Assembly: GCA_030248065.1 (NCBI GenBank)
Contig: JASAMV010000080.1
Location: forward strand, 1-64,000
DNA from: Rhynchonema sp. JSB1_4
Lineage: Eukaryota; Nematoda; Chromadorea; Monhysterida; Xyalidae
DNA: 64,000 nt
Direction: 5' to 3'
Shown here piece after piece: positions 25,801-37,194 of this stretch. The translations under genes were made by a program, and so were the position numbers. The notes below the pieces were generated by a model. That model was not told the origin of the DNA, did no database searches, and saw nothing but the letters and a program-made list of their open reading frames with translations. The stretch's first letter is position 1. The number at the start of each line of letters is the position of its first letter.

Positions 25801-28800
25801 TAAGGCTTAACTGTCGTCGGACCAGTAGCTCGGCTGCTAGACGCAGACTGATGCTTAAGCTATGTACAATCATTATCAGAATACGAGGCTCTCATTATGT
25901 GCTCCACCACACCAGTGACAGCAAACAAGCAAGCACAGTGGTACACTGGTACCTAGCCCTAATGTCACTCTGGAACATGGCCCCGCGCGCTGCTCTTTTT
26001 CCGTCGTAAAACATGAATGTTTAGCTTTCTGACATTAAGTTCTTGAAAATTTTGCGGATTCAGTTTGTCAGTGGCCCTGGTGTGTTACCTGTGCAGCGAT
26101 GGAACCTCAAAACCGCTTTTGACCATCTCAAGCTGCATCCAGCTTGCAGGCTCATACCACTGAGTCTGCAATGGTATATTGAACAAGCGAATGTGAAAAA
26201 TGAAACGCTAATGTTTTTGCATCGGTCTTGATTTTTTGCTCCTCAGCATCTGACCTTCTATGGCTCCTATGGTCATATCTTAGCTGTGTTGAATTAATGT
26301 GTTACTAAAAGTACTCAGGTAAATTCTGCCATATGAAAATGTATATAAACAAACCCATTTCCAAGATTTATGTGCTTGTTTTTAGTCGATGAGAGGGTAA
26401 AAACGTAAAACGTATATTGTCGATGTACACGCGTTGTACTACTGTATAATAGTTGGAATCGTGACCCGAATAAAAATTACCGTCTCTCCTGTAGGTACAT
26501 ATTATGTTTTACTCTTCAAGATGCCATTCCCTCCAATAATCGAGTGTTGTTGTTTATTTCAATTCTAATGGTTCCATTTCAAAATGCGTAAATTTTGCAA
26601 TACGTAAAGATCACTCAAACTCGAAATCAACTTCGATCGTACTAACCACGAGTCCCCAAAAATGACTTAATTTCCGGTCCCTCCCTGTGCATGATCAAAT
26701 GGATGTTTTGAAATTGAAATTGTCCGCACGTTGGTTCGGCTGATGGCCCTTCGCAAACAAAGGTCACTCTCACGACCGAAAACATTGCCCGTCAAAAGAG
26801 TTCACTTTCTGGTTCGTCATTGTTGAACTTTGGGCCGATGTGAGCTTGTCGAATTAAAAAACCCATCATGTAGGTGTGATGAACGATGTGGTGCACCATA
26901 AAACGATAAAAAGTCCATATTATTTTCAATAAACTATACCCACTTATTATATACGAATGGGCACTTTTTTGTTCATTCTGACTGTTATGATTGCAGAGTC
27001 CGAGTCCGTCCATGAGCACAGTGTCCTGTCCTGAATACGGCGAACTACAAGACAGGTTGCAACGACTACAGTCAGACAGGGAGAGTCTATCGCTGCAGGT
27101 GGATTCGATTGGGCTTATATTTTATTTATTGACTTGACAGGTTTTCGGCAGTTTTTGTAAAGTTTGATATTTCAAGCCCAGTGTCTAGTGAAAATATACA
27201 TATTTACATTTTGACTTTTGTGCATATCGCAGAAAACAAAATCTCGCTCGCGAACTATATTAGTTACGAATAGTGCGTCCCTACGGTTTTTTTATTTTGT
27301 GTTCTGTGTTTTACCAATCGCCACCAAAAACATCATTTGTAAAGTTAACCGTGGCCGTTCGTAACACTGTGGTTCGTTCAACTTTTATTCTCAAAACATT
27401 TGTACTTCTTGGAAGTTCCTATGAGAAACATAAGCATAAAAAAGAAAATTCGTTTCAGGTCACGGTCTTAGCTGAGCAGGTCGGAGCGCAAACGGACAAA
27501 ATCAAGGACTTGGAACATCTGCTCGAAGACAAACACCACAAACTCGATTCAACCGAAGAAATGCTTCAACAGGTTTGTGTCAATTTTAAATACAATGGAC
27601 GATTAATATTTTCAAATTTATTGCTTCAAATTAATTTTAAAAAGGCGAAGATTAGTTTTTCATTATTATGTTGCAGGAAATGGTTCAACGCACGTCGCTT
27701 GAAACGAGCAAACTGGATCTGATGGCCGAAGTCTCGAATCTGAAACTGAAATTCGCGGGTCTCGAACGGAATAAACTCGACACCGAGCATAAACTCAGAT
27801 GTGCTCAGGCATGTTTGTTTATGCGGCTTTTTTGAGAAATTTTACAATACCCTGAGCATTTTGGACTATATCTGTGAGCCGAAAATGCGAAGCATTATTC
27901 CATTCCTGGATGGACCGGCCTGCGCTGAGCTTTACTGTTTTACATTTTGCGTTTATCCGGCGGCTGATCATCGAATCGTCCGAATTGTTTTCATGCCCAC
28001 ATTATTGCTACTGTTACCGAGTGTGTTCGATAATGACCCATACAAAACTGATATTTTTTTCCGAAACACACTCACAACCGTCAGGTCGAAATCAACCATC
28101 TGCAACGATTGATTCACGAGAAGATCGCCAATCATCAACAACAACAAGCTGGAGGCAGTATTGATCTGCCGACATCGTCCAGTATGCAGCAGCAACCGGC
28201 CCCTCCTCGCCACACGTCCGCATCCGCACTCGGCAGTTTGGATCCAGGTTGGGCTCGCCCAGGGGGTGCCGTCACTGGAAGAATTCATGTCCGACTTTGT
28301 GCTTGGGAAGCAGATGTTTCTCGCCTCATTTTGCAAAATTTGTAGTATAATTTGAAAAAAAAATTAAGGAGAGCTGGCTCAACTGGTTGATAAGCTGCGT
28401 GTGCGAAGTAAGGATACGGGTGCGTGCGTGTAGTGCGGTAGTTGTGTGCCGTTATTGGGTGCTCTATGACAACATTCCTTGACGCATGAGACATTAGACA
28501 TGGTTTTAGTGACACCCTCCAAAAACCCCACCAGTACATCAGATACAATCCCAAATATTTCACTTCACTATGCTTTTGTGGAATGCATATTATCCTGCAT
28601 GAACGTAGCCACAGAATGCTTTGAAAATTAAGGCTCTGCTTTATGCATGAGAAGGGAGAAGAAAATTTTCACGATCGAGGAGAAACTTTTGTGTTGCCCT
28701 TTCAGCCGGCGAGATCGATTCACTCAGACACGCTGTGCAACAGTTGATTGGTGCAAATGCGGACAAGGTTGGACTTCGAATAAATTCTATATCTTCGATA

Positions 28801-31800
28801 TAGTTCATTCGTGTCCTTTTTGTGATTCCTACGTCAATTTTTAAAACAACATTTTAAAATGATCTTCTCTCAGGACGTCCAAATTGAACAACTACGTCAG
28901 ACGGTCGAGCAGACCTTCCGTTCACCAGCAGTGAGTCGCCGCTCACTCACTCTCCAATTTTCTCATCTTTTTGTCAATGAAAACAAAGAGAAAATCTCCT
29001 CCACCGCCCAGGTGTCCATGCATTCTTCAATGGTGCGCAGTGTGTCGACGTATGAAGATGCCAACAACCCTGTCAATCAACAACAATTATTGGATGAAAG
29101 TGGTCAATTTGATGTCAGTCAGCAGTTGAGGAAGTTGCTCACGGTTGGGGTGGATTGCGGCGGGATTATGGATATTTCTTGTCACGCCTACAAACTTATA
29201 TTGATTGTTTGGTTTGTGCAGAGATGTTTGTGTTCACTGAGGGAAACATCAATCAGCACATGTAGGTAGTACATGCGTTACAATGCTGGTTGCTTAGTAC
29301 CATGTGCACAGGTCATCATCAGTTAGAATGCACCAAAAAACTAGTTAATATCAAAACAAAATTCTAAAAAAAGGCGATGTGCGATCACTGCAGACTGAAT
29401 TTCACAACAACTCGACCGTTTTTCAGTCAAACGATGTTTCATTTTGTTGCACTTTGGTTCAGGAAGACGACTCGTACCCTCCCAACACCGCATTGACATC
29501 GAGTCTTCCCCCGGGCAGTGCCCTAGCGGCGTCCCTGCAACAGCAAGGCAACGCGCATCTCAACTCATCCAGTTCCTATACTTCCAGTCTGAGTGCGTTC
29601 TCGAATAACACTTGGAACTCGTTGCAGACTGGGACCACTGTCAGTAATGGTGAGTGGACGGATAGGTCCCAGTTCTTTGATACGATTTTTATCAGTTAAC
29701 CAATCTAACTGGCTAACGTTTCACTTGAAAATTAAAAAACGAACCAAACGTTTCAGTATCCCAAGTCGGCAGTTCCTTCGCTCCCACAGGGTCCACGTCG
29801 ACAATGACCGGTGCTGCGGCACCAAGCGGTCCGTTGGCTTACTCTGGGTTAGTTACATGTTAAAAAGTTACAGTCTGTAACTTAATAAGTTACAACTATA
29901 TGACTCACTTGGATTACAGTTACCAGCCGCCGATTCTGTTACCAACCAGTTACTCCACGCAACCTCACACGCCCGGGCGCCAGCTAGCGGCCGAACTGGA
30001 TGAACTGAGACGTGTGGGAAATGGTAAATAAAACAAGCATTCCTTTGTAAATTCTGCATTAATTATTAATTTTCTCACTCTTTATTGGTTTCCAGGTCCC
30101 GGTCAAACGCTGCCGCCACACTATTCCACTGCCTCGTTGCCTCGCAATCTGGCTGCCTCAAACAAGGTGATGATAGCGTTGGCGACAAAAAAGTTACATA
30201 ATTTTTGTTTTTTTCTGAAAACTGTTTTCTCTCTGCAGACCATGTCCTCGCTAACGCTGCCCACCGGCGGAGTGTATCCGCTCAAACTATCGCAGGCGAT
30301 CAGCTACGCAGGCGGAGTCGATCAGTCGGGTGAGTATTGGCCGCCGACCAGCTATGCACCGATGTATGGCAGCCCGACACGAGCCCCGCCCCCGCCGGCT
30401 CCGCGCACTCATGCGTCAAGCGGCAGCTCGACGGTGATTGGTCCATACGGCATAATGACGTCATCGTCGGCGACCGTGATTGGTCGGCCGCCCCGGCCAC
30501 CCCTACGACAACGGGCCTCTAATTGGCTGCGCCGTACGCTCCGGCCAATAGCTGCTGTCAGCCAGGGAGGCGGCGTGCAGCCAGTCTCTGGCAGTTCGTC
30601 GGCCGGCAAACGATCCACCTCGGCGCCCAATCTCGGTGTGTTGTTGTTGTTAGGCTGAGTGTGTTAGGCAATCTAGGGTGTGTGTTTATGGGCCTTAGGC
30701 CCAGAAATTAGGCACTTGAGAATGACAGTAAATACAGTTTCTCTCTTAACGCATGAAACAGTGTTCTGAACCTTCTAACATTATTTTCAAGAGTATTATC
30801 AATGCACGATCATTGGTATGTAATTTTTTTAACATAAAAAGTGCTGTTTGAGCATGATTTTGAGCTGAAAATCTTCCATATTTCAAGCATATGTATCACC
30901 TTGCAGAAAACGTGTGTGCGGTGTGCCTGAATTCTTCTCTGAAAGGCTTGTGTGTGAAATATTGGCGTGGCTTTAATAAAGCAATTTTTCCTTAAAATTC
31001 TTCCAGTGAAACTTAGCGAACTTGAGATGGATATCGTCAGCTCCGAAGGTTCAACTGGATACACTTCGTCAGCGAGTTAGGGCTCATTTTGCTAAATTTT
31101 TACAGAAATAAAATGCCTAACAATGTGCAAAGTTACAATTTCAGTGTGCTTTTTTACAACATGATGTCCTTGTTCAGTGTAGACACATACATATCTCGTC
31201 TGAAGCTGCTTTGACTTTGAGAGCTTTAATGTCTATATTTGCTAAAGACATTAGCTGGAGTGTGCGCTCTGAGGTGTTTGGCTAATGTGTGGCTCTCCGT
31301 GTTGCTTCAGCTGCTTTACGGAATCGACAAAAGGCGGTCTCAACAAGTCACCGACAGCATCGACACGCGCTTTCACTGTTTTTAATCTTTTTTCAGCTTA
31401 CAAATCGTGTGGGGCTGCTCATATCCTAACCCTATTTTTATCTTGTTTACTTTTTATTTAATGTCGTTTATTATTGCAACGGTGGTCGGGACTGTAATGT
31501 GTAGTGTAATAAAATGGTATTTTGTCCCAGCTTTAACTCGAAAGGTTCTGAGGATTGAACGTTTTGCCCATATCCAGCACAAGCCTTGAGAAGAGGACGG
31601 GCTACTAGAACAACTTCAATCCTCAGAACGAGCTATATTGGAAGTTCATGAAGTTTTTGCATCAAACACCAGGCGATGAAACATCAGGTAGATTTATTTT
31701 CAGCCGAAAGCGACGATGAAACGCTTCGTTCCGCACGCACATTCAATCAAAAGTTCAAACGCGACCGAAAACATCGATCATTCCGCGATCTGTTTGGAAA

Positions 31801-34299
31801 GTACGAATTTTACATAAAACCGAAAACAGAAAAATAAAATTAAATTAAAAAAGTAAATTTCCTGTTTCAGACTGAAACGCAGCGGGTCACAGGACATCAG
31901 CGCGCGGCATCGGCGGTCGTCGTCTGAGGCGAGTCGTGGTGGACTGACACGAGTGAACGGTAAGCTATCCTTTTCGGCCACCCTACGTATACAAGTATGC
32001 CTACTCACCTTGACGATTCAGGCCTGTCGGCGTCCAACATTCTCTCCATGCCCCAACCACTGCCGCTCCGTCCACCCTTCGAAATGTTCGTATCCTGGGA
32101 TTCGTCCCAATGTGCGCAATGGATGCGTCAATACGGCCTGGGTATGTACGCACCAAATGCGCAGCAGGTTCTCAAATCCGGACGACATCTAATGACCATG
32201 ACACAGGAGAATATGGAGAAGGTACATGCTTGACAATGTGCAATGTGCCGTTGCAGGGTGACTCAAAAATTGAGATTATCACCTTATTGTCTATTCAGGA
32301 TCTCGGTATCAAGAACCAACTTCATCGAAAGAAATTGCGACTTTGCCTGCGCGTGATTGAAGAGGGCATTATGGACCCCGCTATGAAACTCGATTACCAT
32401 CAAGTGCTAAGTGAGTTGAAGAATAGATTAATTTTTGAGTGACTGATTTATGATTGACCGATATTGATGTTTCAGGGTGGCTCGACGACATTGGCTTGCC
32501 ACAATACAGGGACGCATTCGCTGAACATCTCATAGATGGGCATATGCTGGTCTCTCTCACTGGTACATAAATTGAAAAAATAATTTCTTATTTTAACACA
32601 AAATTGACACCAAATGGTTAAATTTTCAGTGGACGACCTTCTGTACATGAAAATCAGCAGTGCCGTGCACCATGCCACGTTGTCTCGCAGTGTGCAGCTA
32701 CTCAAGGCCATCGGTTACAATCTCAATCGCCTCGTCAGGAAATTTGATGCCGTGAGTTCCAAAATAATCTGCAGTTTTTAGAGTTCACTAATTTCATTTC
32801 CCAAAATTTCTTCTCCAGGACCTAATCTCAACCGGTCAGCCATGTTTCGCGCACGTACAGCTTTGGTCACAACATTGTGTGAGTGAATGGTTGCGGACAG
32901 TGGATCTGGCTGAATTCACGCCCAATCTGATGTGCGCTGGCGTCACTGGAGCGCTGATGGTATAAAAATGCAGGGTTCATATTATTTTTTTTAGAATTTT
33001 TGAAGTTTTCAAGTGCGGGGCTTTGTCCATCTGGAATGGGTGTAGCAACGTTAGATGATGTGTTCAATAGAAATTGACCCGCAGGGTGGATCAGGTCATC
33101 ATCAGTGCAAACCACCACAAATGGTTACCAAACGCGCGGCGAATACCGCTTTGACACAAAACATGATGAAAAACTATGAATCGCAGGTTCTCGAGCCGAC
33201 ATTCACGGCCGAGAGTCTATCGGACGTGCTGCAAATGCCGGCGCACAAAACCCTGCTGCGTCGCCATCTGGCCACACATTTCAATCAACTAATCGGTTCC
33301 GATATTATTGCCGGCAAACGACAAGCGCTGGCTCAGCCACATGCCGTACCGTTGGGTCCAAATCTCAGGGTAAAGGTGAGTATTTTGTCCTGTGCCTTGG
33401 AAATTTGCGATTTGAATTATTTTTGGGTATTGGAGTGCAGTTGGAGAGCGTAATGTACTACTGGCGGTATATAAACTTCAGTTTATTGCTTGAAGCGGAT
33501 GGGCTTGATAAACGCGACGAGCAACAAGGTCCAAGCGCAACTGCTGACGACCTACCAAGAAACTTTTTGCTCAACGAACAATGAAACAAACCTGACCCCT
33601 TTACTTTTACAGCCCGCCAAAAAAGTGTTCCTGCTCTCACGCAAACGCAACAAGAGCGAAGTATACATGGAGCCCGACGAAGTTCTGGGTTCGGCCCCTG
33701 ACCAGTCCAGCCACGCTCAGGCGCAGACCAGTTACCCGAATGCTACACAGTCTTTGTCGGTGAGTCGCCACTTGAGACATGTTTCAAATTTTTCTCTTAA
33801 ATTTTGTCTGTTGCAATCATTTTGCTCGCCTTTCGGTTTTTGAGTTTGCGACATTGATGTGCGTCTCAGTTTACCATTAATTTCTGTTTTATTGTGCAGC
33901 GTGCCTCGAGAAGGCCGTATTAAAGATAAAAGTGAGTTTATCATATTTAGGTAATTTAGCATTTTTCAGCTAACCGAGAAGTATAATTTGTACGGCTGGA
34001 AAGAATGGGGCTTTTGTGTCATTTTCAAAACCAAATTAAAGACTTTAATGAAAAAGTTGCATAAAAATCTGTTGTGCCGTTATTTGTCTCTCACGTATGA
34101 ATGGTTGTTGTTCATTGTCTCGCTTCATTAGACGATTAATTTTGTCGCTGCAGATGTGTTTCTTGTGGGGCCGGTTTCCTTAGTATTGAGAATTCGCGCT
34201 TTTCCTGATGTTAAGTCAAGCCACTCTAATAAATAAATAACATTACTTTTGCAGCTTCCATTGACGGCGCTGGAAAATCTGGAGTCCTCAAACGTTTAA
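13871..34299 (+). CDS. PPFIBP-like: Liprin-beta (PPFIBP-type scaffold), multi-exon
   Basis: Scaffold that partners liprin-alpha/LAR at synapses and the cell cortex. Exons joined by matching intron phase: 13871-14086, 14431-14554, 14616-14708, 21339-21577, 26997-27098, 27459-27572, 27677-27808, 28085-28247, 28369-28407, 28706-28767, 28874-28930, 29012-29143, 29463-29649, 29757-29847, 29920-30023, 30096-30166, 30239-30635, 31007-31075, 31704-31800, 31871-31959, 32022-32221, 32299-32410, 32476-32562, 32630-32751, 32819-32959, 33187-33375, 33613-33759, 34255-34299. This gives about 1206 aa. Diagnostic pieces: SQMLDSALMQLDDLLA (N-terminal helix), ATEEMLQQ-like STEEMLQQ and KLDLMAEVSNLKLK (coiled coil), KRSTSAPNL, LFGKLKRSGS, then three SAM domains with GIKNQLHRKKLRL, WLDDIGLPQY and VSEWLRTVDLAEF. 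The intron after 27808 uses a GC donor, required by phase. The family is certain; some 5' junctions are less so. Confidence 0.93.
14709..21338 (+). other. Large liprin-beta intron (6.6 kb)
   Basis: Phase-1 intron joining KEKK to the ASPSTRRALV exon. It holds many short ORFs without family signatures, one copy of the dispersed hairpin motif (17617-17640) and a near-perfect CG-rich palindrome (about 18620-18651). I see no nested gene. Confidence 0.55.
17617..17640 (+). repeat. Dispersed hairpin motif, copy 1
   Basis: GGTGCACCAGGTCATC then GTCAGTGC, followed by GGATGTCACC. In a liprin-beta intron. Confidence 0.7.
21264..21577 (+). other. Liprin-beta exon 4, with two in-phase acceptors
   Basis: The favoured start is 21339 after TTTCCCATATTATTGCAG. 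An upstream CAG at 21261-21263 is also phase 1 and would add 25 residues. The exon is Ser/Thr/Gln-rich (TSSPFRQPQTTQQQYLMVNG) and ends TCG|gtgagt at 21577. Disordered linker ahead of the coiled coil. Confidence 0.7.
21578..24060 (+). other. Liprin-beta intronic sequence
   Basis: No convincing exon. It contains two facing copies of the dispersed hairpin motif near 21631-21852. Possible promoter for the 24061 exon, without a recognised core element. Confidence 0.4.
21631..21852. repeat. Dispersed hairpin motif, copies 2 and 3 facing each other
   Basis: ATGATGACCTGGTGCACC (21631-21648, minus) and GTGCGCCAGGTCATC plus GTCAGTGCC (21829-21852, plus) lie 180 bp apart in inverse orientation. They could be ends of a small MITE, although other copies are solitary. 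Confidence 0.6.
24061..24963 (+). CDS. Large Gly/Pro/Arg-rich exon, probable alternative 5' exon of liprin-beta
   Basis: About 301 codons of high-GC sequence after an acceptor TTTTTTAG (24046), ending ATGAGCCGG|gtaaat in phase 0. That splices in frame to the first coiled-coil exon (26997). The product is low-complexity: Gly, Pro, Ser and Gln rich, with an RGG-like block GPGRGGF, GRGRGGRP and a Tyr-containing end (MPMYYVDAYGRKFN). The upstream exon ends in phase 0, whereas the TTTTTTAG acceptor would need phase 1. It is therefore best read as an alternative first exon starting at 24061, or as an exon using an AAG acceptor at 24055-24057. No liprin homolog known to me has this block, so a separate gene is possible. 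Confidence 0.6.
24964..26996 (+). other. Liprin-beta intronic sequence with a GC-rich open stretch
   Basis: Most of it looks non-coding. At about 25415-25620 there is a GC-richer block open in all three forward frames, preceded by AG acceptors. One frame reads TAVVTPRMRPRDPSVQLL. I could not fix a donor or frame, so no exon is called. Confidence 0.4.
26997..28930 (+). other. Liprin-beta coiled-coil region (seven exons)
   Basis: Seven small exons encode the conserved coiled coil: YGELQDRLQRLQSDRESL, QVGAQTDKIKDLEHLLEDK, LETSKLDLMAEVSNLKLK, HLQRLIHEK, then a 39-nt microexon (28369-28407, ELAQLVDKLRVR) and EIDSLRHAVQQLIGAN. They align in order with the vertebrate liprin-beta N-terminal half. 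The exon ending at 27808 has donor CAG|gcatgt. Confidence 0.9.
29304..29333 (+). repeat. Dispersed hairpin motif, copy 4
   Basis: GTGCACAGGTCATCATCAG, then AATGCAC closes a GTGCA/TGCAC stem. Liprin-beta intron. Confidence 0.65.
30437..30549. promoter_or_regulatory. CRE plus four CCAAT boxes inside a coding exon
   Basis: Within exon 30239-30635 there is a perfect CRE, TGACGTCA (30456-30463), and four CCAAT or ATTGG boxes (30437-30441, 30479-30483, 30522-30526, 30545-30549) in GC-rich sequence. It resembles a CpG-type promoter. It could drive a shorter liprin-beta transcript carrying mainly the SAM half; this is inference. Confidence 0.4.
32022..33375 (+). other. Liprin-beta triple SAM module
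   Basis: SAM1 runs over 32022-32410 (WDSSQCAQWMRQYGLGMY ... NMEKDLGIKNQLHRKKL). SAM2 is in 32476-32751 (WLDDIGLPQYRDAFAEHL ... LSRSVQLLKAIGYN). SAM3 spans 32819-33375 (WSQHCVSEWLRTVDL ... HKTLLRRHLATHFNQLIG). Spacing and key residues match liprin-beta rather than liprin-alpha. An intron carrying a dispersed hairpin repeat splits SAM3. Confidence 0.95.
33084..33116 (+). repeat. Dispersed hairpin motif, copy 5
   Basis: GGTGGATCAGGTCATCATC, AGTGC, then ACCACC. In the intron that splits SAM3. Confidence 0.6.
33900..33931 (+). other. Alternative liprin-beta cassette exon with early stop
   Basis: It has a good acceptor (TTTTATTGTGCAG) and donor (AAAA|gtgagt). Included, it appends RASRRPY and stops at 33921-33923. 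Skipped, exon 33759 joins 34255 in frame and gives the other C-terminus. Confidence 0.6.
34255..34299 (+). other. Liprin-beta terminal exon, SSNV C-terminus
   Basis: After CTTTTGCAG, phase 0, it reads LPLTALENLESSNV and stop. The last residues resemble the vertebrate liprin-beta end (DSNV), a possible PDZ-type ligand. This supports it as the ancestral terminus. Confidence 0.75.
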
Positions 34300-34395
34300 A
34301 GGGCGCACGACAAAATGCCATCATTTTGCATATTGCTTGTGCTGCTATACATATTTTCTGACACACGTGGTGCTTAATCCTATGATATTTTTCAA

Positions 34396-34401
34396 AATAA
34401 A
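34396..34401 (+). terminator. Liprin-beta polyadenylation signal
   Basis: AATAAA about 97 nt after the SSNV stop codon, in AT-rich sequence followed by T-rich and GT-rich stretches. Confidence 0.6.
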
Positions 34402-35606
34402 AATTTTTTCTTCATGAGTGTGCTTTGTGTTTCTGCATTTTCTTGTTACGTTTCTTTCTGTCTATGACTCTTTCTCCACGTACTCTTTTGTGTACTTTTG
34501 TGTGCTTTTTTGTGATGCGGCTCAACCTTTTTGCATTCTTCGGTTTTTTATAATTAGCATTACTGTTTTTACTCATTATATCATATTTATTGTAAATGGC
34601 ATATTCGGACAGTGTGGGACAGCTTAACAATGGTGCCATTTGTAAGCAATTTTGACTATTTTCTTGTTTGAGTTGCTTGAATTTACAGAAATGAATGTTG
34701 TGCTTATAATTCTTGAATAAGGAGTGTTGTGTTTCGTTTCGAAAATTAAGAAAGAATATTTTGAGGCCAGTAATCTGAACATAAAGACAATTTGAATCTT
34801 TACAAAAAATTTGACATTTTTTATTTGAGCGTTTTATTGCTTTCAGACATTCTGAACAACCTTGTGCCTCAGTATAATGCTTCTGAGCTGCTTCTTTGCT
34901 GACAAAAGATTTTCTTAAAATGTGTGTACATTATTTATTTCTTCTGATGCTTTAGTACTGTCGTTCAGCTTATCGTACCTTTGCATCTCTGACTTTTATT
35001 AAAGTTATTCCTCCATGTTACCTGATGGAGCATTACAAGATGGGAACATTGAAAAAGTTGTTGTTATGAAAGTAGAAATTATACGTGCCTTCGAATAAAC
35101 AAATCATCGCAAGAAAATTATGCTGGATTTGCAACAAACGAATCTGAAACTTGAAAGAGAAAAAAACGTAAAAAAAACAGGAATAAATAATCTCAGCACG
35201 CAGACTGTATGAAACCAAGCGAATATACAGTTAGTTTCAATTGCAAACCATTTCGCGACACCTTTTTCGCAGGAAAAATCTGAATATAACGCATAATTAC
35301 TATAGCCCGATGCCAACCTTGGTATGTAACTCGCCTGGTCAGGTCGTGCTTCGGTCGGCTATGTTGAAATTCAGGATTCAGGAGGAAACAGCGGCATGTA
35401 TGTATACCTAACTATACCACCGTGAGACGTGGTCATAACTGTAAGCGTTACATAGGGGTTATCATTGAATCCTTGATGAAAAACGCCCGGTGAGCGAGAA
35501 CACCTAAGGTTGATCCGGGTCTATTCCATCACATTTCATTTCGGGCTTCGTAAACCAGTTTAAGCAACACGTAACATCACAAATAATTAGAAATGAAGTT
35601 TACTTA
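34402..35606. other. Convergent intergenic region
   Basis: Lies between the 3' ends of liprin-beta (plus) and the KCTD gene (minus). AT-rich; no gene, structured RNA or repeat recognised. Confidence 0.5.
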
Positions 35607-37194
35607 TCACCATCCCTTATCGGCTTCCCATTCATCATAGCTGTCCATATGAGGCAGGGGCACCACCGGTTTCTTGCCCCGTCGCGACACGGCTGGCAGG
35701 GCTGCTCGGTTGTCGAATTGGAAATCGTCGTACAAGTGAACAATCTGAAACATCTGAATGATTGCTGTTGAAACGTTTTCGGCTTCGGGTTGTCTCCAAT
35801 GGCGCGACATTAGTTTTGAGAAAATGATAGTGAGACGACTTTAGAAGGGTCACGGAGGACTATCGCGAAATTTCCGCCTTCAAATGTATATCGTATTACT
35901 GTTCCTGATTTTTTTCGATATCGTCCCTTGGACTTCTTCTGCGTCCAAGGTGGTCCATGCACGCATATTCTTGAGCCTTCAATGGGCCAACATACCAATA
36001 AATGTGAAAGAACATGTAATGCCCAACCAGTTCCTACCCGTGTCGTGTACGCCACAGCGTGACCCATCTCCTCTCTTTGGTAACATTGCAGCAAATCCAG
36101 GCAGTCGTTGCGTAGCTCTTCGAGACCCAGCGTCTCAGCTTCGGCGAGTAACCTGTTGCGTGTGTTTGAGAGACTGCTTTGATTTAGCGACTTGAAACGT
36201 GCGAGTTCTGGTCGGACTTTCAAGCGGATCTGTCTCGGCAACCTAATTTTGTTGACGGAAAGGAAGTTCACGATTAACTGGCGCTCAATAACGACAAGTC
36301 CACGTGACCGAACATATCCGATCGATCACAGTCGGGAAGATTGGTGCCCCCTTGCGTTTCGTGCTAATCACTCATGCCAAACTTCGAGGTTGGACGAAAA
36401 AGCTGACAAAAATTACAAAAAAAGAAGACCAACACTTATACATACATGGCCAACTGATCAGGCTTCATGGGCAGTGTCAATATGGGGGACACGACACGTT
36501 CGCGTCTGGCGCGCAGATACTGCAACACACGACGGAACACTTTGCCATCGCGGTCCAGGAAATAGTTGCCGGATTTGTCAATCTGCGAATTTAATGCGTA
36601 AAGTGCACGCACTCTTTCTTTGAGCCACCTCTACATAGTGAATCCTCCATATCGAAAGCAACATTTCGGTTTTTATAAGCAGCACATCTGAATGAAAGTA
36701 TCTGCACCATAATTTATATAATTTCTACGGCGTAACTCCCCCGTATACTCGTGTTGGCGACAATGACCTGAAAAACCATGGTGCAAGAACAAACTGTGTC
36801 GAAAGCAAAAGCAGCGCACCAACCATGCCGCCTGCATGAGGTTACAAAAGGGCCACATGCCGTGTTCGTGCGCTTTCGGCACACGCGAATGTGATGTAAT
36901 AATTTGTTACGGTCCTGTGGCACTAACCGGTATTGGTCTGGTGGCACCCAGTTTGAACCATTCGGCTAGCCGACTTCTCGGGTCCGCTGTTAGATCACTG
37001 CGACGCACCTGGCATCAAAACGAGATACAAAACTGTGAAAAGTTTATAGTCACCATCAGAAAGCAACACGGGAACGTGAAACAACACTATTCAACGGGTT
37101 CTAAAATAATCGACACACAAAATATTTTTACCGTGAATTTCTTCCCGCCAACATTGAGATTGATGATTTCGTCTTTGGCTTTTGACGATGCCAT
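35607..37194 (-). CDS. KCTD-family BTB/POZ (T1-type) protein, five exons
   Basis: Members often act as substrate adaptors for Cullin-3 ubiquitin ligase or bind other signalling partners. Minus-strand exons: 37194-37132, 37008-36928, 36582-36446, 36152-36038, 35744-35607, with phases 0, 0, 2, 0. This gives 177 aa. The BTB/T1 fold is clear: EIINLNVGGKKFT at residues 9-21, VRRSDLTADPRSRLAEWF, NYFLDRDGKVFRRVLQYLR, then LLAEAETLGLEEL. The C-terminus is acidic and aromatic (YDEWEADKGW) and has no known domain. Starting at 37194 gives the usual short N-terminus of the family. The last exon could begin three codons earlier, at an upstream CAG. Subfamily not assigned. It is convergent with liprin-beta and probably independently regulated. 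Confidence 0.9.

Noticed and set aside
35300..35420. Possible spliced-leader RNA gene (CCAACCTTG followed by GTATGT)
   Set aside because: No Sm-binding site of the usual AATTTTTGG type downstream and no repeated copies.
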